From: Ectocarpus siliculosus
Lineage: Eukaryota > Sar > Phaeophyceae > Ectocarpales > Ectocarpaceae
Assembly: GCA_000310025.1 (NCBI GenBank)
Contig: FN649748.1
Location: 334,787 to 366,770, forward strand
Length of the DNA stretch: 31,984 nucleotides
Direction: 5' to 3'
Below, one piece after another: positions 22,501 through 31,984 of this stretch (the first letter of the stretch is position 1; every line of letters begins with the position of its first letter). A program made the position numbers and the translations under genes. A model generated the notes under the pieces. That model was not told the origin of the DNA and searched no databases. It saw nothing but the letters and a program-made list of their open reading frames with translations.

Positions 22501-24234
22501 CGCTCTTCGTGCGCACGACCTACTTTCGTCCCTAGCCGTGTCGTCAAATTCAGCTACCTGGATCGGGTGATTCCCGAGGAATAGCGGTGGAATCGTCCAA
22601 CAAACAAGTGGTATGAGGTAAGGAAACAAGCAACTCCAGCCAAATATTGATCTATTGTGCTACATATTGCAGGACAGGTGGGATACGGACAAGCCTCCCG
22701 CTAAGCAGCCTTTTCATGGGGAGGGCCGAGGAAGCACTACGCAGTACCTTGGACGTGAGTGCACCCCATCACGTGCCTCCCAAAATTGTCGATGCCCAAC
22801 ACCCCAACTCACCGGCCTTACCTCAAGTCCGCCCTTCTGTCAAACCCGATGCGGAACTCACATGACATGCTTCGCCACCCCCGCCATCATCAAGACCGCT
22901 GGGGTCTTGTAAGGTATTTTTCGCCGAACTGTCGACCACGGTTGTTCCCTTTTCTTTGCGGCGCGGTGAATACTCCGGATAGAGGGGCACGGAGCCGGAT
23001 TCCGCAACGACTTTGAAAGACTCGAGGGTGACGATGCCTGGGGTGTCCCCCTCGCCGATGTCCTGGGCAAGGGCAAGGTACTCCTCCTTGGAGAAGTTGC
23101 CGCTCCACTCCATGCTCAGCGTACTCAGCCGCCTGGCGAACTTTGGCCGAGTGTTGGTATCAAAACCATTGAAGTTTGTGCGACCCAAGGACGGCGTGGT
23201 GTTAGGGCGAACCACCCAAGGCACGAGGGATACGTATCGGGAAGTGCACACTGTTCTAAATAGGTATGCATGCGATTTTCTCCATTCGCTCATGTGCAAA
23301 GTGCGGGGCATGCGCAGCATAGAGGGGTTGGCGCAAATCCCCTACATCGACAACAGGACTTCCGATGCAAATGATGTACGAAGTACAACATTCAGGGGTG
23401 CCTGCAACTCGCCCCTGTGTCAAGACCACTGTACGTACCTCACGGGTGGTCAGCGAGGTTTTGCCACGCCCAGAAAACGCCGTGAAGCAGCGTTCGATGG
23501 CGATGTTCGGGTCTTGATGTCTTTTGAGGCTTCTTCTCTGAGTTGCGTGGCAAATTACAAGCGACGAGAGAAATTTCCACTGCAATTTTAAGAAATGGTT
23601 GTACAGTAGTCTATGGGTTCAATGCTGGACTGAGAGTGAAATGCATGTCGGTGTACTCACGATTGATTGGTGGAACCCAATGACAACCACGAGATTTTTT
23701 TGAACTACTTCGGTATGCGCTAGGCTTTTTTTGACTAGATTCAGAGCACTTGCCGTTCGCGTGTGACCAACTGACTACAATGCCCTATCACAAATAGGAA
23801 GATGACTGTCGTACGCCCGAACGCAGCAGGTGCTTTTGAACGGTCGGCAGACGATAGCGATCGTCTCGGTATCCGCATGTCACATGATTCAGGCTTTACG
23901 GTCTACCACTTGCTGCCGCCCACGTTCTGTCGGACAGTTTGTGCCCCGTAGTGAGGTGCGAGCAGTGAACATTTTCAAATGCACATATTGCAGTTGTACC
24001 ACTTGCCTTTACCCCCTCCATCATTGAGTCGAACGCTTTTCCAATACGCGTGGTATCCGGACGGATCATGCTCTTGATATCCCAAGTATCCATCCGGCAC
24101 AGCTCGGCCAGATCTTTCTCGCTCACTGCCATTGGTGCTGTAGTGTCGTCGTCTTGATCTCCGGTTTTCTGCTCGCCATCGGTGCCACTGCTGATGTTCC
24201 TCTCGCTAATTTCTAGAAGTCGGCGTCTGCTCAT
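19566..24234 (-). CDS. Five-exon gene, 903-residue protein of unknown function
   Basis: Exons on the minus strand: 24234-24013, 23140-22862, 22557-22424, 21949-20255 and 19947-19566 (TGA). All four joins agree in phase (0, 0, 2, 2) with good donors (GTAAAG, then GTGAGT three times) and pyrimidine-CAG or AAAG acceptors. The start MSRRRLLEISERN has A at -3. The N-terminal third contains SEKDLAELCRMDTWDIKSM and WSGNFSKEEYLALAQDIGEG, compact and mostly helical. Exon 4 (565 codons) is rich in Ser, Gly, Pro and Arg and probably disordered, apart from a helical segment (residues about 345-400) containing RVQLYNQELARMQGEAESL and another containing LTADEVDKVLLRVEAS. The C-terminus is basic. No signal peptide or membrane helix is visible. 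No family is recognised. It converges with ODAD3, but a shared role is not implied. Confidence 0.8.
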
Positions 24235-26161
24235 GGTAGGGACCGGCGGAACGAATGGTGGTCGCGAACAGGTTTTCGAGGCGCCTCTTCACACCAGCGT
24301 TTTGACTACGGTTGAAGTATGCCAACACGTGTTTGGTGTGCACCACCGTACACCGCCTCGCTTCCTTCGGCTGACGTCTGAGGACGAGCGAGTCCAGGAC
24401 GAAAAGCAAACTCGCCGTTTGGATGGGCTTTTCCTGCAGAAGCAACAACAACATGCGCACGGAATGCCGATGCTGCCAGCTGCAGTATCCATATCATGAG
24501 GAGAGGACGGTTTCGGTTTAGAAAAAAAAATAAAAAGTAGGGGTCCCGGCGAATCGAAGGAGGTAGCAGAAGGGCACACACAGCCACTTTTTTCATTTGA
24601 TTTCTCGTAACAAACGGTGACATTCAACGCCTGTGCAGTGCTGGATCAACGTCAGGCTCGAGGTAGGCCGAGTACATGGGGTAGGTTACTCTTTCCCAGG
24701 AGAGGAAACTTCAACACGACTGCACCGTCCTTCGTTCGGAGAAGGAGAGTGATGAGAGTGACGCTTTAAAAGCCACGTATGCTTAGAGTACAATAGCAGT
24801 CTACAGGCAGTTAATAGTTGTAGTCTACAGCGGACCTGTGGGAAGGGCCTTTCCTTGGCTTGTTAGCAGACACGTAGTCAGCGCCTGGCATTTTCTCGCT
24901 GGGAAAACTGCTCACGACTCTGTAGAGGGTGAGCCGACACAAGGTTCGTGGGGAGAGCAGAGCGTGGGGGGCGCATCTCTCTCGATTGAAATGACTTGAA
25001 GAGCGTGTTGTTGCACACAGCCCTCTCCCGCCACCGCGGTAGTTGAACATGCGGAACAACACGGCGGTGCGGGTGCTTTCCCACCAGCCGAACCAGAGAG
25101 CACCGACGCTAAAACCACGGTAAAAAGCCACGGTAGTCAAGGGTTGTACTGGTGTCGACGTGTATCAATGACGGCTGCCTGGTACGCGCTGCACGCTGTG
25201 CTGGTGAATGCTTGCGAAGTCCGAAAATGCGGCTCTCCTAGACTAGATAACAACGAGGACGAATCTCTTGTACGGAACCCCCTCCCGTCAAACTCAACGT
25301 CTTCTTCTCCCAGCAGAAAGAAAAGACACACGGCGACAGGGCGCAAGTTTACCGAGTCGGAGGCTCTGTAGTTGTGTCTGATGCCGGTGTTGGAGGGTTC
25401 GAAGGCTCCAGCTAGGGGTATGACACTTGCGTCGTCCGGGTGTGCGCTTCTCTTGAGCGGAGGGAACAGCAAAATGGTTTTCCACCCCCCTTTTGCGTAG
25501 TGTGACTCTCGCCTCCAATGGGCACGGTCTTAGTAGAATGTATTTTCACCCTCGCTCCCCCGTGCAAGAGCTTGGTTTCCCGACCAGTCCCTGCTCACGC
25601 CGGCTCGTTGCTGCTCAACAGCTCGCCCAAGGCATAGCAGAGGTTCAACAAGCCGTCGTTGTTGTGTTGTCGTTAGCCTTCCTAGGCTGAATTAGTATGC
25701 CCTCACAGCGTACGTGGCGCACTCCCCGTTGCATCATGAACTCTTGCGCCCCGAGAATAACATCGTTCTTTCAAACGAGATGAGGGAGCACGGCGATGCC
25801 TAAAGCCAGCACGTGGGTTGGCTTGTCCTACGACGAAACCTGTCTATTTCATGGCTCGTGGATAGTGTGGCAGGCTGGCCACCTGCAGCAAGAGACGTCC
25901 CAAGGGTCCCTCCTAGTTTGATGCAGACAAGGACGTGATGCGTGGAGTACCGCGGTAGCGTCCTTTGTGCCTGCTGTGTTGGTGTGGTTCTAGACTGAAG
26001 TGTCAAAATTTTCCGCCTACCAGGGTGGGGATTTAAAGTAGCTATGCTTTCAAGGTTTCAAGGTTTTAGTGTCTGGCCTATACTGTGTCCCTTGCACTAT
26101 ACCGTACCGCCGCACATGTGGCTTCCCCGTAGGCGTCGCAACCTGCCCGACTGGCGCCCAC

Positions 26162-26198
<37 letters not shown>

Positions 26199-26362
26199 GT
26201 TCTACCACACTCCGACATGCGAAGCCCTTTTTGTTCGTGTTTCGGCTCACGAAAAACGGTCAACGCAGAAGTTGGACGACCGTCATCGCCACCACGAGGG
26301 TGGTCGATACCAAGCAACTACCTCCGCGTCCGTACCCCCCCTTGTCCTTCCCTGTCCGTGCG
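24235..26362. other. Spacer between two diverging genes
   Basis: The spacer should hold promoters for both genes. No supported gene; the frame at 25144-25371 (plus) was left out for lack of splice or domain support. It contains an A-rich run (24521-24537) and a pure CT repeat (26164-26196), the latter likely in the promoter or 5' untranslated region of the PI4K gene. Confidence 0.45.
26164..26196 (+). repeat. (CT)n microsatellite
   Basis: About 16 uninterrupted CT units lie 170 bases upstream of the proposed PI4K start codon. CT tracts are common in core promoters and 5' untranslated regions, so a regulatory role is possible but unproven. Confidence 0.9.
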
Positions 26363-26572
26363 ATGCTGGCAGTCTCAGCAAGCAACACCTATCAAAGAAG
26401 GAAAGAAGGAATACCCACATCCCACCGCTCTGCGAGATGGATGTCCGGTCTCGAGAGCTTTCGAGATAGTCGCTCCGCCGAGGCTTCAGCTCCCCTGCCA
26501 CTCGCGACGGCGGCGGAGGCGGCGGCGGCGGCGGTGCGACAGCAAGCCGGAGACTTCTGCTGTGGCGCTGAT

Positions 26573-26614
<42 letters not shown>

Positions 26615-29600
26615 GTCCCGCAAGATGCATGGCCGGCGAGCAGCCACAGCGGCGGGCACGATGTCGTGTTCCCCCTCGTCCTCGCTCTGTACGCCCAGCA
26701 ACAGCGGTGCCGGCGACAGCGGCAGGAGGAGATGGAAGCCCTGTCGAAGACGGGGGCAACGACGACGACGGGGGGGTCAGCGGCCGCCGGCGTTGGCGGT
26801 AGCGGCACCGCAGGGAGTAACGGCTTAGTGGTTGTAGATATCGTCGGCGGCGGGGAGGAGGATGATGATGGGGGGCGTGATGATCGAGGGGACGACGGAG
26901 GGTTTTCCGCCAGGGGGGTGGCTGCCGCGGCGGCCGACGGGGCCGCTGCCGTGTGCGGGGACTGGGAGGGGGAGGCGAAGGCCTTAGTGAGGGAGCTGCG
27001 GGAGGCTCGACGGGCTTTCCCTTCGGAGGTGAGCCTTTCTTTCTTTTCTCCGCTCTGCAGAAGTAACTGCTCTGTGTAAGAGAATATCTCTGTAAGAGAA
27101 TACCACTGGTACTGCTTAGGTGAGAGTGACCTTATGCTGCCGCTTTTCGTTTTGTTGTTGTTGTAGCTTTCCTACAACTGCTGAGGTCGTGAAAGAGTGC
27201 CGGTTCATGGTCGTGTTGTGTCAAGGACCCGTGCGAACCAAGCGCACCCAACCGCGACCTGGTATGCCGCGGCAAAGGACCAATCGTCCGGATGGAGAGA
27301 GGTAGAACGTGTTTTCTTGCGTTCGCGCGTGACTGTCGTCACTCGCTGTCAAGGGTCAGTTCTCGCTTACCTCCCCGGCTTCCTGCTTTGAACGAACACG
27401 GACGGAATGTACCCACGCGGGGTACACCAGAGCCGTGGTGAACAACATATAGTGCTACAAACGGCATGGCATGCATGATCTGGTCTCCGGTCTTTTGTTG
27501 CTGCCGTCACCTTTCGGAAACTTTCCGTAGAGCTTGACCTCGAGAGCTCTGGTCGTCACACATACCGCATATGGGTCTGTCTGAATTTCCGTGGACCTTC
27601 GCCTTTGGGATCTCTGGTCGTCATACGTACCACATCACGACGCCTTGTTGTGTCACGTCATACACCACCCCCAAGCGCTTGCTCGCTCTCTCGCTCGCTC
27701 GCTCGCTCGCTCTTCCGCCGACAAGAAAACTATATAGCGCAGACAGCACACCCATCAACACCTGTGCTTTCGCCCCCTCCCCCTCCGGCCGGTGTCCTTC
27801 CCCCCTCTCTCGGAAAAAGGTGGAGTTTTATCTGCCCCAGCTCTGCATCGTCGCCGCCCTCGGAGACTTCGTGCGGCCCGCCCCCCTTGTGGGCTTCCTG
27901 CTGGAGCTGTGCGAGTCGGACCTCCGCCTCGCCCACAAGACGCACTGGTTCCTCAAGTCCTTCTGCGCCGACGGCGGCGGCTCGGTACGTTAGCACACCT
28001 CTGCTGCGCGCTATGGTGTTGACTGCTTTTTCGCGTTCGGTTTTACTTTTTCCGGTGTTTTTTTTTTGTTTGGGCGATGTAAATTGCGTACGAAGGCGGC
28101 GACTCGGTGCGAAAGAATGGCGACGCCTCTGCTGGCCTGACGCGCGCTACAACTGCTGTCTCGTTCTATTTTCCTTCTTTTTGTATATTTTTGTGCGATG
28201 CATATTACGTACGAAGGCAACGTACCGCAGGAGGGCAGGGTAGAGAAGGGCCCTTCTGTGTGACCACGGGTTGGAATAAAACGACACTAGTGCTGTGAGT
28301 GCTGATTTGAAGTGAAGACAAAACAATTTTTTTATATATATATTACGTACCGCGGATGTGCAACGTGCGTTTGCTGATTCGATGCTTTATTTTGTCCTTT
28401 GGTGACATGTATGTACTTGTACGTCAATGTATTACTTCTTTTGGGGGGGGGGCTCATCATTACACGAGAGAGTTCGGGACAGCAGTCGTCGTTCATGACG
28501 ACGCTTTCTGCTTGTCTGCTGGGGCAGCACTCGCACCGAAACTCACTGCTCTCCGATGTTTTTGACGTGTCTTCCACCCTTTACTAGAACACCGGGCTCT
28601 TCTGCCCCCCCCCCCCCCCCAATCCCACCGCCTCACGCGTTCCCTCTCGCTTCTCTGTGACGAAACGCCGCAATTGTTTGCCGCCGCCCGCCAGCCACCT
28701 CCTCTGTCGGGCTTATCCTCGTTCGCGTTGAGGGTGCAAAAGCGCGGCTGCGCGGTGGCCAGCCGGCTCGCCAGGGTCTTGGGGCGGCAGTCTTCGGCGG
28801 CGGCGGCGGCTGCCGCCGCTCCTCTGTGCGACGGAGTCATTGACCAAGACGCTGCTGCGGCTGTCGCGACGGACGGATCTTGTCGGGCTGCTGGTGGTGC
28901 CAAGCCCGATGGTCGTGGTGACGACGCAGCTGTTGTTGGTGACGGCGCTGTGGTTGCCGAGGCGGCGCGAGATTGCTCGGAGGGGGGCGTGGAAAGGCCG
29001 CCGCCGCCGCCGCTGGCGGCGGCGACGGCGGCGGTCATGGCGGTGGTGGTCGACGGTGATGATGTGCGGCGGGTGTGGCAGGGCGACAGCAGCAGCCAGT
29101 CCGACGGTGCTGTTGTGATCGGCGGTCGGCCGCACGAGGAGCGGCAGGAGCAGGAGCAGCAGGAGCAGGAGGAGCAGGAGGAGGAAGATGACAGCCTGGC
29201 GGAGCACTACGACCCGGCCATGTGAGACAGAGCGGGCCGTCGTTGTCGACGTCGACACACACACACAAACAGACGTTTCGAGCTGCCATTGCGATGTCAC
29301 GGCCCTCTATCTTGTAGCGCCGCAGCCTTTCACCGTTCCCTGGAACATAGATTGGTACGGCAAGACTGGCGTTTTTGTCTGCCGCCGCTGTACACAGACA
29401 GGGTTTCCTCTCGAATTCCGAGTCCGGCAACACGCCGCAGCTCTGAAAAATGGCCAAGCCGGAAACTCCCTTTTAGTTGTTTTCGTTCGATAGATATTGT
29501 CATCGATGCACACAACACACACCCACGTACAACGTGATTTTACAATTTTTGTTTATGTTTTTTTTTTTCTTCGTTCCACGTATTCTCCGCCACCAGTCGA

Positions 29601-31984
29601 CAACATATGTCTGACGCACAAGCCGAGGTCGCACACAGGAGGAAAGCAAGCCCTTGGAAACCGCGGAGCGATTTCCTCACCTGATATGCCCTCTATTGAT
29701 GGTGTTCTCGCAGTTCTGTTTTTTCGCAGTAGGGTTGTGTCCGTTCTGTTTTTTCGCTTCTTTCCTTCGTTGTGTCTACATTTAACACGTCCCCATGATA
29801 AAAAACTAAAGCAAGTACCGCAGGGAGAAAGGTGGGGAAACAAAACAAACAAGAAAATGAAATAAGCTCCTGGGTGACCTTCCTCTTTTGTGACCCCGGC
29901 TGGCACGTCAGGTATATACGCCGAAAGGCCTGTAAACCGGCGCCAGAATAGATGGGACGAACAAACACACACACACACACTCTGACGTCTTTTCATTGGT
30001 CAGCCGGTTAGCGCGGTCGATGCTAATGATAAAAACACTCACATGCACGCACGACACATGTGTAATTTCATAATTTCCAACGATACGATAACAACAACGG
30101 GTTGTGTGTCAGGTTCTTCATGGAAGCCCTGCTTGGACTGGCCGAGCAGCTGGGAGACCTCCCCCCCCAGAAGCGGGCCGGCGGGCTTCAGGAGGGCCTT
30201 GAGCGGATCAACGAGTTCTTCCTGTCCGAGCGGGCGCAAGGGTCCGACGTCATCTACGTGCCTTTCCGGGGAGGTTTTCATCAGGTATGGGAGGGAAGCC
30301 AACGGTTTGAGTCTAAGTAGTTGTTGTTGTTATTGTTCTTATTGCTTTTGTTGTTCGTTGCTGTTGTAGCTGATCTTGTTGTTGTTGTTGTTGTTGTTGT
30401 TGTCGTTGGCATTCGATGTCTTTTGCCCTCGTGGTGTATGGTGTTGACCCTTCCTCTTTGTTTTTCATTGCTGTCGGCTCCTTGTGATCACCCACCTCAA
30501 AACATGTCAGCGAATTCCTACCCAAGGTGCTTCGTCTTCGCATCTGGATCAGAGTTGCCGAGTAGGAAATGTTCTTGGAGTTGTGACGAAAATGTGTGGG
30601 TCAGGATATGGACATTCAGGAAGTGCAGACACACGTACATAGAGCGTAGAATCTGTGAGGGATCTGTGACACTAGATCATGGTTTTTCCCCCAACAGCTG
30701 CGAATGGTTGATGAATCTTTGGGAGGCTGGGAAAATGAGTCCACGAAGGTTCGCCCACTCTCCGCACCACCCTAGCTGTGACTGAGTTCGCTCGGTCACG
30801 CTTGGCATTCCTCGCCACATAGCACCGAAAGAACCAGCCAGCTTCCAGTGGCAGGTCATAGCCACCTCTCTCCGGACTCATCAGCTCACCCAGAGTTGAG
30901 GGCTCCATAGAAAGCGTGTTTATTTTCTGAGCGTACGAAGAAAGCAGCAGATGCACACATAGCTAACGGGTCAGGCTTTCCGATGCGGGGTTACGCAGGC
31001 TGATATGTACCTCCGCCCGACTGATGCAACCCTTTCATTCTTCAACCTCTCGTCTGTTTCTCCGCTGTTTCTTTTGAGTGTTTTTTCTGTATTTTTCCTT
31101 TTCCGTCCCATCTCTCTCTCTCTCTCTCTTTGTATCTCTGAGAGTGTGACTCTCTCCCTATCTCTCTAACTCTCTCTCGCTCTCCCCCCTGCCCCTCTCC
31201 TTCTCTCGCTTTCTCCCCCCCCCCTTCTCTCCATCGCCGGCGGTCGGGCGAACTGTTCGACGAATGGGTGTGGCGACATGGCAGATCCGCGCGATCCACC
31301 CCGGAGAGTCGATGCACTTCTCCACGAAGGAGCGAGTGCCCCTCCTGGTGTGCCTAGAGGTGCAAGAGGTGCAGCTGCCAAGCTCTCTCACGACCCTGTC
31401 GCGCACGGGCAGCAGCGTGAGCACCAGCACCAGCAGCTACGGCGCCCACCCCGGCGGCGGCGCTGCCCCCCGCTGTAGCGCGTCAACCGCGCTAGGTTCA
31501 ACCGCCGGTGGTGGTGACGACCGGGTTGGAGAAGGCGTAGCGGAGGGGACGGGAGCGGAGCAAGCTGGCGAGGCGGGCCTGATGGATCGCTTCAGGGGCA
31601 CCGTGAGATCATTCGTCAAGGTCTGATTTGATGCGCTGGCCGCGAACAAGGGGGGAGAAACGCTCGATAGTAGTGATATGGTGGTGTACAAGCAAAACGC
31701 GTATTTAGATGGCTCGCCTGTTTGAGTGGTGTTTTTTGCAGGGGTTTGAAGAAGGAGGGTTTTGAGGTTGTCTGAGTGTGACGTGCTGGTGTTGCTGTAC
31801 CCCCGGACACCTGTGAAGGAAGGAGGCTACCCGGGCATAAAAACGTGGGTAGTTTGGGTATTTTTTGGTGTGCGTGCCCCCCCCCCCCCCCCCCCCCCCC
31901 CCCGGGTTTTTTTTTTTAATCCACCTTGGGCCCGGTCTGGGGGGGGAAGGTTAAAAATGGACCCGGTTACCCCCCCCCCCGTCC
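26363..31984 (+). CDS. PI4KB: Phosphatidylinositol 4-kinase beta (type III), 5' part
   Basis: The enzyme makes phosphatidylinositol 4-phosphate, mainly at the Golgi and trans-Golgi network. Visible exons: 26363-27028, 27820-27984, 28695-29221, 30113-30284 and 31285-31620, giving 622 codons; joins are phase 0, 0, 2 and 0. Exon 2 encodes VEFYLPQLCIVAALGDFV and later DLRLAHKTHWFLKSF, matching the helical lipid-kinase-unique domain (plant enzymes have ALKVHWFLL here). Exon 4 (FFMEALLGLAEQLGDLPPQK) matches the human segment [20 protein letters not shown]. Exon 5 (IRAIHPGESMHFSTKERVP, then LLVCLEVQEV) matches the conserved start of the kinase core. The ATP-binding and catalytic loops lie beyond the window. 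Exons 1 and 3 are low complexity: poly-Ala, Gly/Asp-rich, Pro-rich and Gln/Glu-rich. The start could also be the ATG at 26441, and further upstream exons cannot be excluded. Confidence 0.8.
26574..26612 (+). repeat. (GCA)n repeat encoding poly-alanine in PI4K exon 1
   Basis: A run of CAGCAG... is read in the GCA frame, giving about 12 consecutive alanines. The same bases in the next frame would give poly-glutamine, but that frame ends early and does not reach the splice donor at 27029. Confidence 0.85.
27072..27104 (+). repeat. Short tandem duplication in PI4K intron 1
   Basis: The word TGTAAGAGAATA occurs at about 27074 and again at about 27090, embedded in a near-exact 16-base tandem unit about 50 bases after the donor. 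Confidence 0.7.
27681..27712 (+). repeat. (CTCG)n microsatellite
   Basis: CTCG-type units in PI4K intron 1, about 110 bases ahead of the exon 2 acceptor, inside the pyrimidine-rich part of the intron. Confidence 0.8.
27970..28220 (+). repeat. Diverged tandem duplication spanning a splice donor
   Basis: Two units of about 125 bases lie head to tail. Unit 1 (about 27970-28094) starts GGCGGCGGCTCGGTACG, the end of exon 2 and its donor, and ends GCGTACGAAGG. Unit 2 (about 28095-28218) starts GGCGGCGACTCGGTGCG and ends ACGTACGAAGG. Shared landmarks in order are CCTCTGCTG, GCGCGCTA, a T-rich run and GCGATG. In unit 2 the donor GTACGT has become GTGCGA. The duplication apparently copied an exon end, and only the first donor remains strong. 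Confidence 0.65.
28210..28330 (+). mobile_element. 5'-truncated SINE copy in a PI4K intron
   Basis: This segment matches the 3' part of the SINE at 9077-9399 in the opposite orientation. Shared words in order include GTACCGCAGGAGG, GGGTAGAGA, GTGTGACCAC, GGTTGGA, ACTAG, TGCTGTGAG and GCTGATTTGAAGTGAAGACA. The tRNA-like head is missing. It sits directly after the tandem duplication at 27970-28220 and keeps the A-rich end followed by a T and TA run. Confidence 0.8.
28605..28620 (+). repeat. Poly-C run of 16
   Basis: An uninterrupted C run lies about 75 bases before the proposed exon 3 acceptor of the PI4K gene; its length may be misread. Confidence 0.8.
29963..29980 (+). repeat. (CA)n microsatellite beside a tRNA-Ile-like repeat
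   Basis: A CA run directly abuts the tRNA-Ile-like repeat at 29983-30042, as simple repeats often do at one end of a short retroelement. Confidence 0.8.
29983..30042 (+). repeat. tRNA-Ile-like dispersed repeat, copy 4
   Basis: The plus strand reads GACGTCTTTTCATTGGTCAG then CCGGTTAGCGCGGTCGATGC and TAATGATAAAAACACTCAC. From CATTGGTCAG to GCTAATGA it follows a tRNA-Ile(AAU) 5' half: D-arm, anticodon stem and anticodon AAT. It stops after the anticodon loop and has no T-arm. It is the clearest of four copies and lies in PI4K intron 3. Confidence 0.65.
30319..30412 (+). repeat. (TTG)n-rich tract
   Basis: An interrupted then pure TTG repeat in PI4K intron 4. The pure part (about 30376-30402) has nine TTG units. 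Confidence 0.85.
31089..31240 (+). repeat. CT-rich tract before PI4K exon 5
   Basis: About 150 bases of nearly pure pyrimidines (CT and CTCTC units, ending in a C run) precede the exon 5 acceptor at 31284. It is probably an extended polypyrimidine tract grown by slippage. Confidence 0.85.
31877..31984. other. Low-quality contig end
   Basis: A run of 27 C is followed by GGG, a T run, then short mixed sequence full of G and C runs up to the last base. The left end (1-20) is also a C-rich run. This pattern is typical of a read or contig edge and should not be interpreted biologically. Confidence 0.6.

Noticed and set aside
26217-26828. Frame encoding a poly-glutamine run
   Set aside because: It is the CAG reading of the GCA repeat. 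It ends at 26828 and does not reach the splice donor that leads into the conserved kinase exon.
28493-29457. Long minus-strand frames (181, 195 and 140 residues) across PI4K exon 3
   Set aside because: High GC content removes stops on both strands. Only the plus frame connects in phase to the next conserved exon.
1-31984. CRISPR array, operon, riboswitch or prokaryotic defence system
   Set aside because: There are no regularly spaced repeats, no ribosome-binding sites and no clustered gene starts. The window is clearly spliced eukaryotic DNA.

Overview
The window looks like nuclear DNA from an intron-rich eukaryote, most likely a brown alga (Ectocarpus-like stramenopile). The reasons are: spliced genes with an intron every 30-200 codons, mostly GT-AG and mostly phase 0; introns of about 250-1000 bases; GC-rich third codon positions in exons against near-neutral introns; a flagellar gene; and many simple repeats and old transposon remains. 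The species is an inference. I see no prokaryotic signals. Both ends of the window are runs of C, and the last 120 bases look like poor-quality contig end.

Layout. 1-1046 (minus): broken pieces of a transposase-like gene that runs off the left edge. 1047-10384: mostly non-coding, with one convincing orphan membrane-protein exon (4291-4448, minus), a 268-base element with LTR-like ends (5953-6220), several short tRNA-Ile-like repeats, and a SINE with a tRNA-like head (9077-9399, minus). 10385-18043 (plus): a gene of about 15 exons for a protein of about 665 residues, recognised as the outer dynein arm docking-complex coiled-coil protein ODAD3/CCDC151. 18044-19565: intergenic, with one orphan exon-like segment. 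24234-19566 (minus): a five-exon gene for a 903-residue protein I cannot place in a family; all four of its splice joins agree in phase. 24235-26362: intergenic. 26363 to beyond 31984 (plus): the 5' part of a type III phosphatidylinositol 4-kinase beta gene, with five exons visible and the catalytic domain outside the window.

The genes do not form an operon-like unit. The ODAD3 gene and the unknown gene converge, and the unknown gene and the PI4K gene diverge from a 2.1-kb spacer. The points most worth following are the unknown 903-residue protein, the SINE family (one full copy and one 5'-truncated copy in a PI4K intron), the tRNA-Ile-like dispersed repeats, and the unusual splicing features in ODAD3 (a GC-AG intron and a frame-preserving, stop-free intron).
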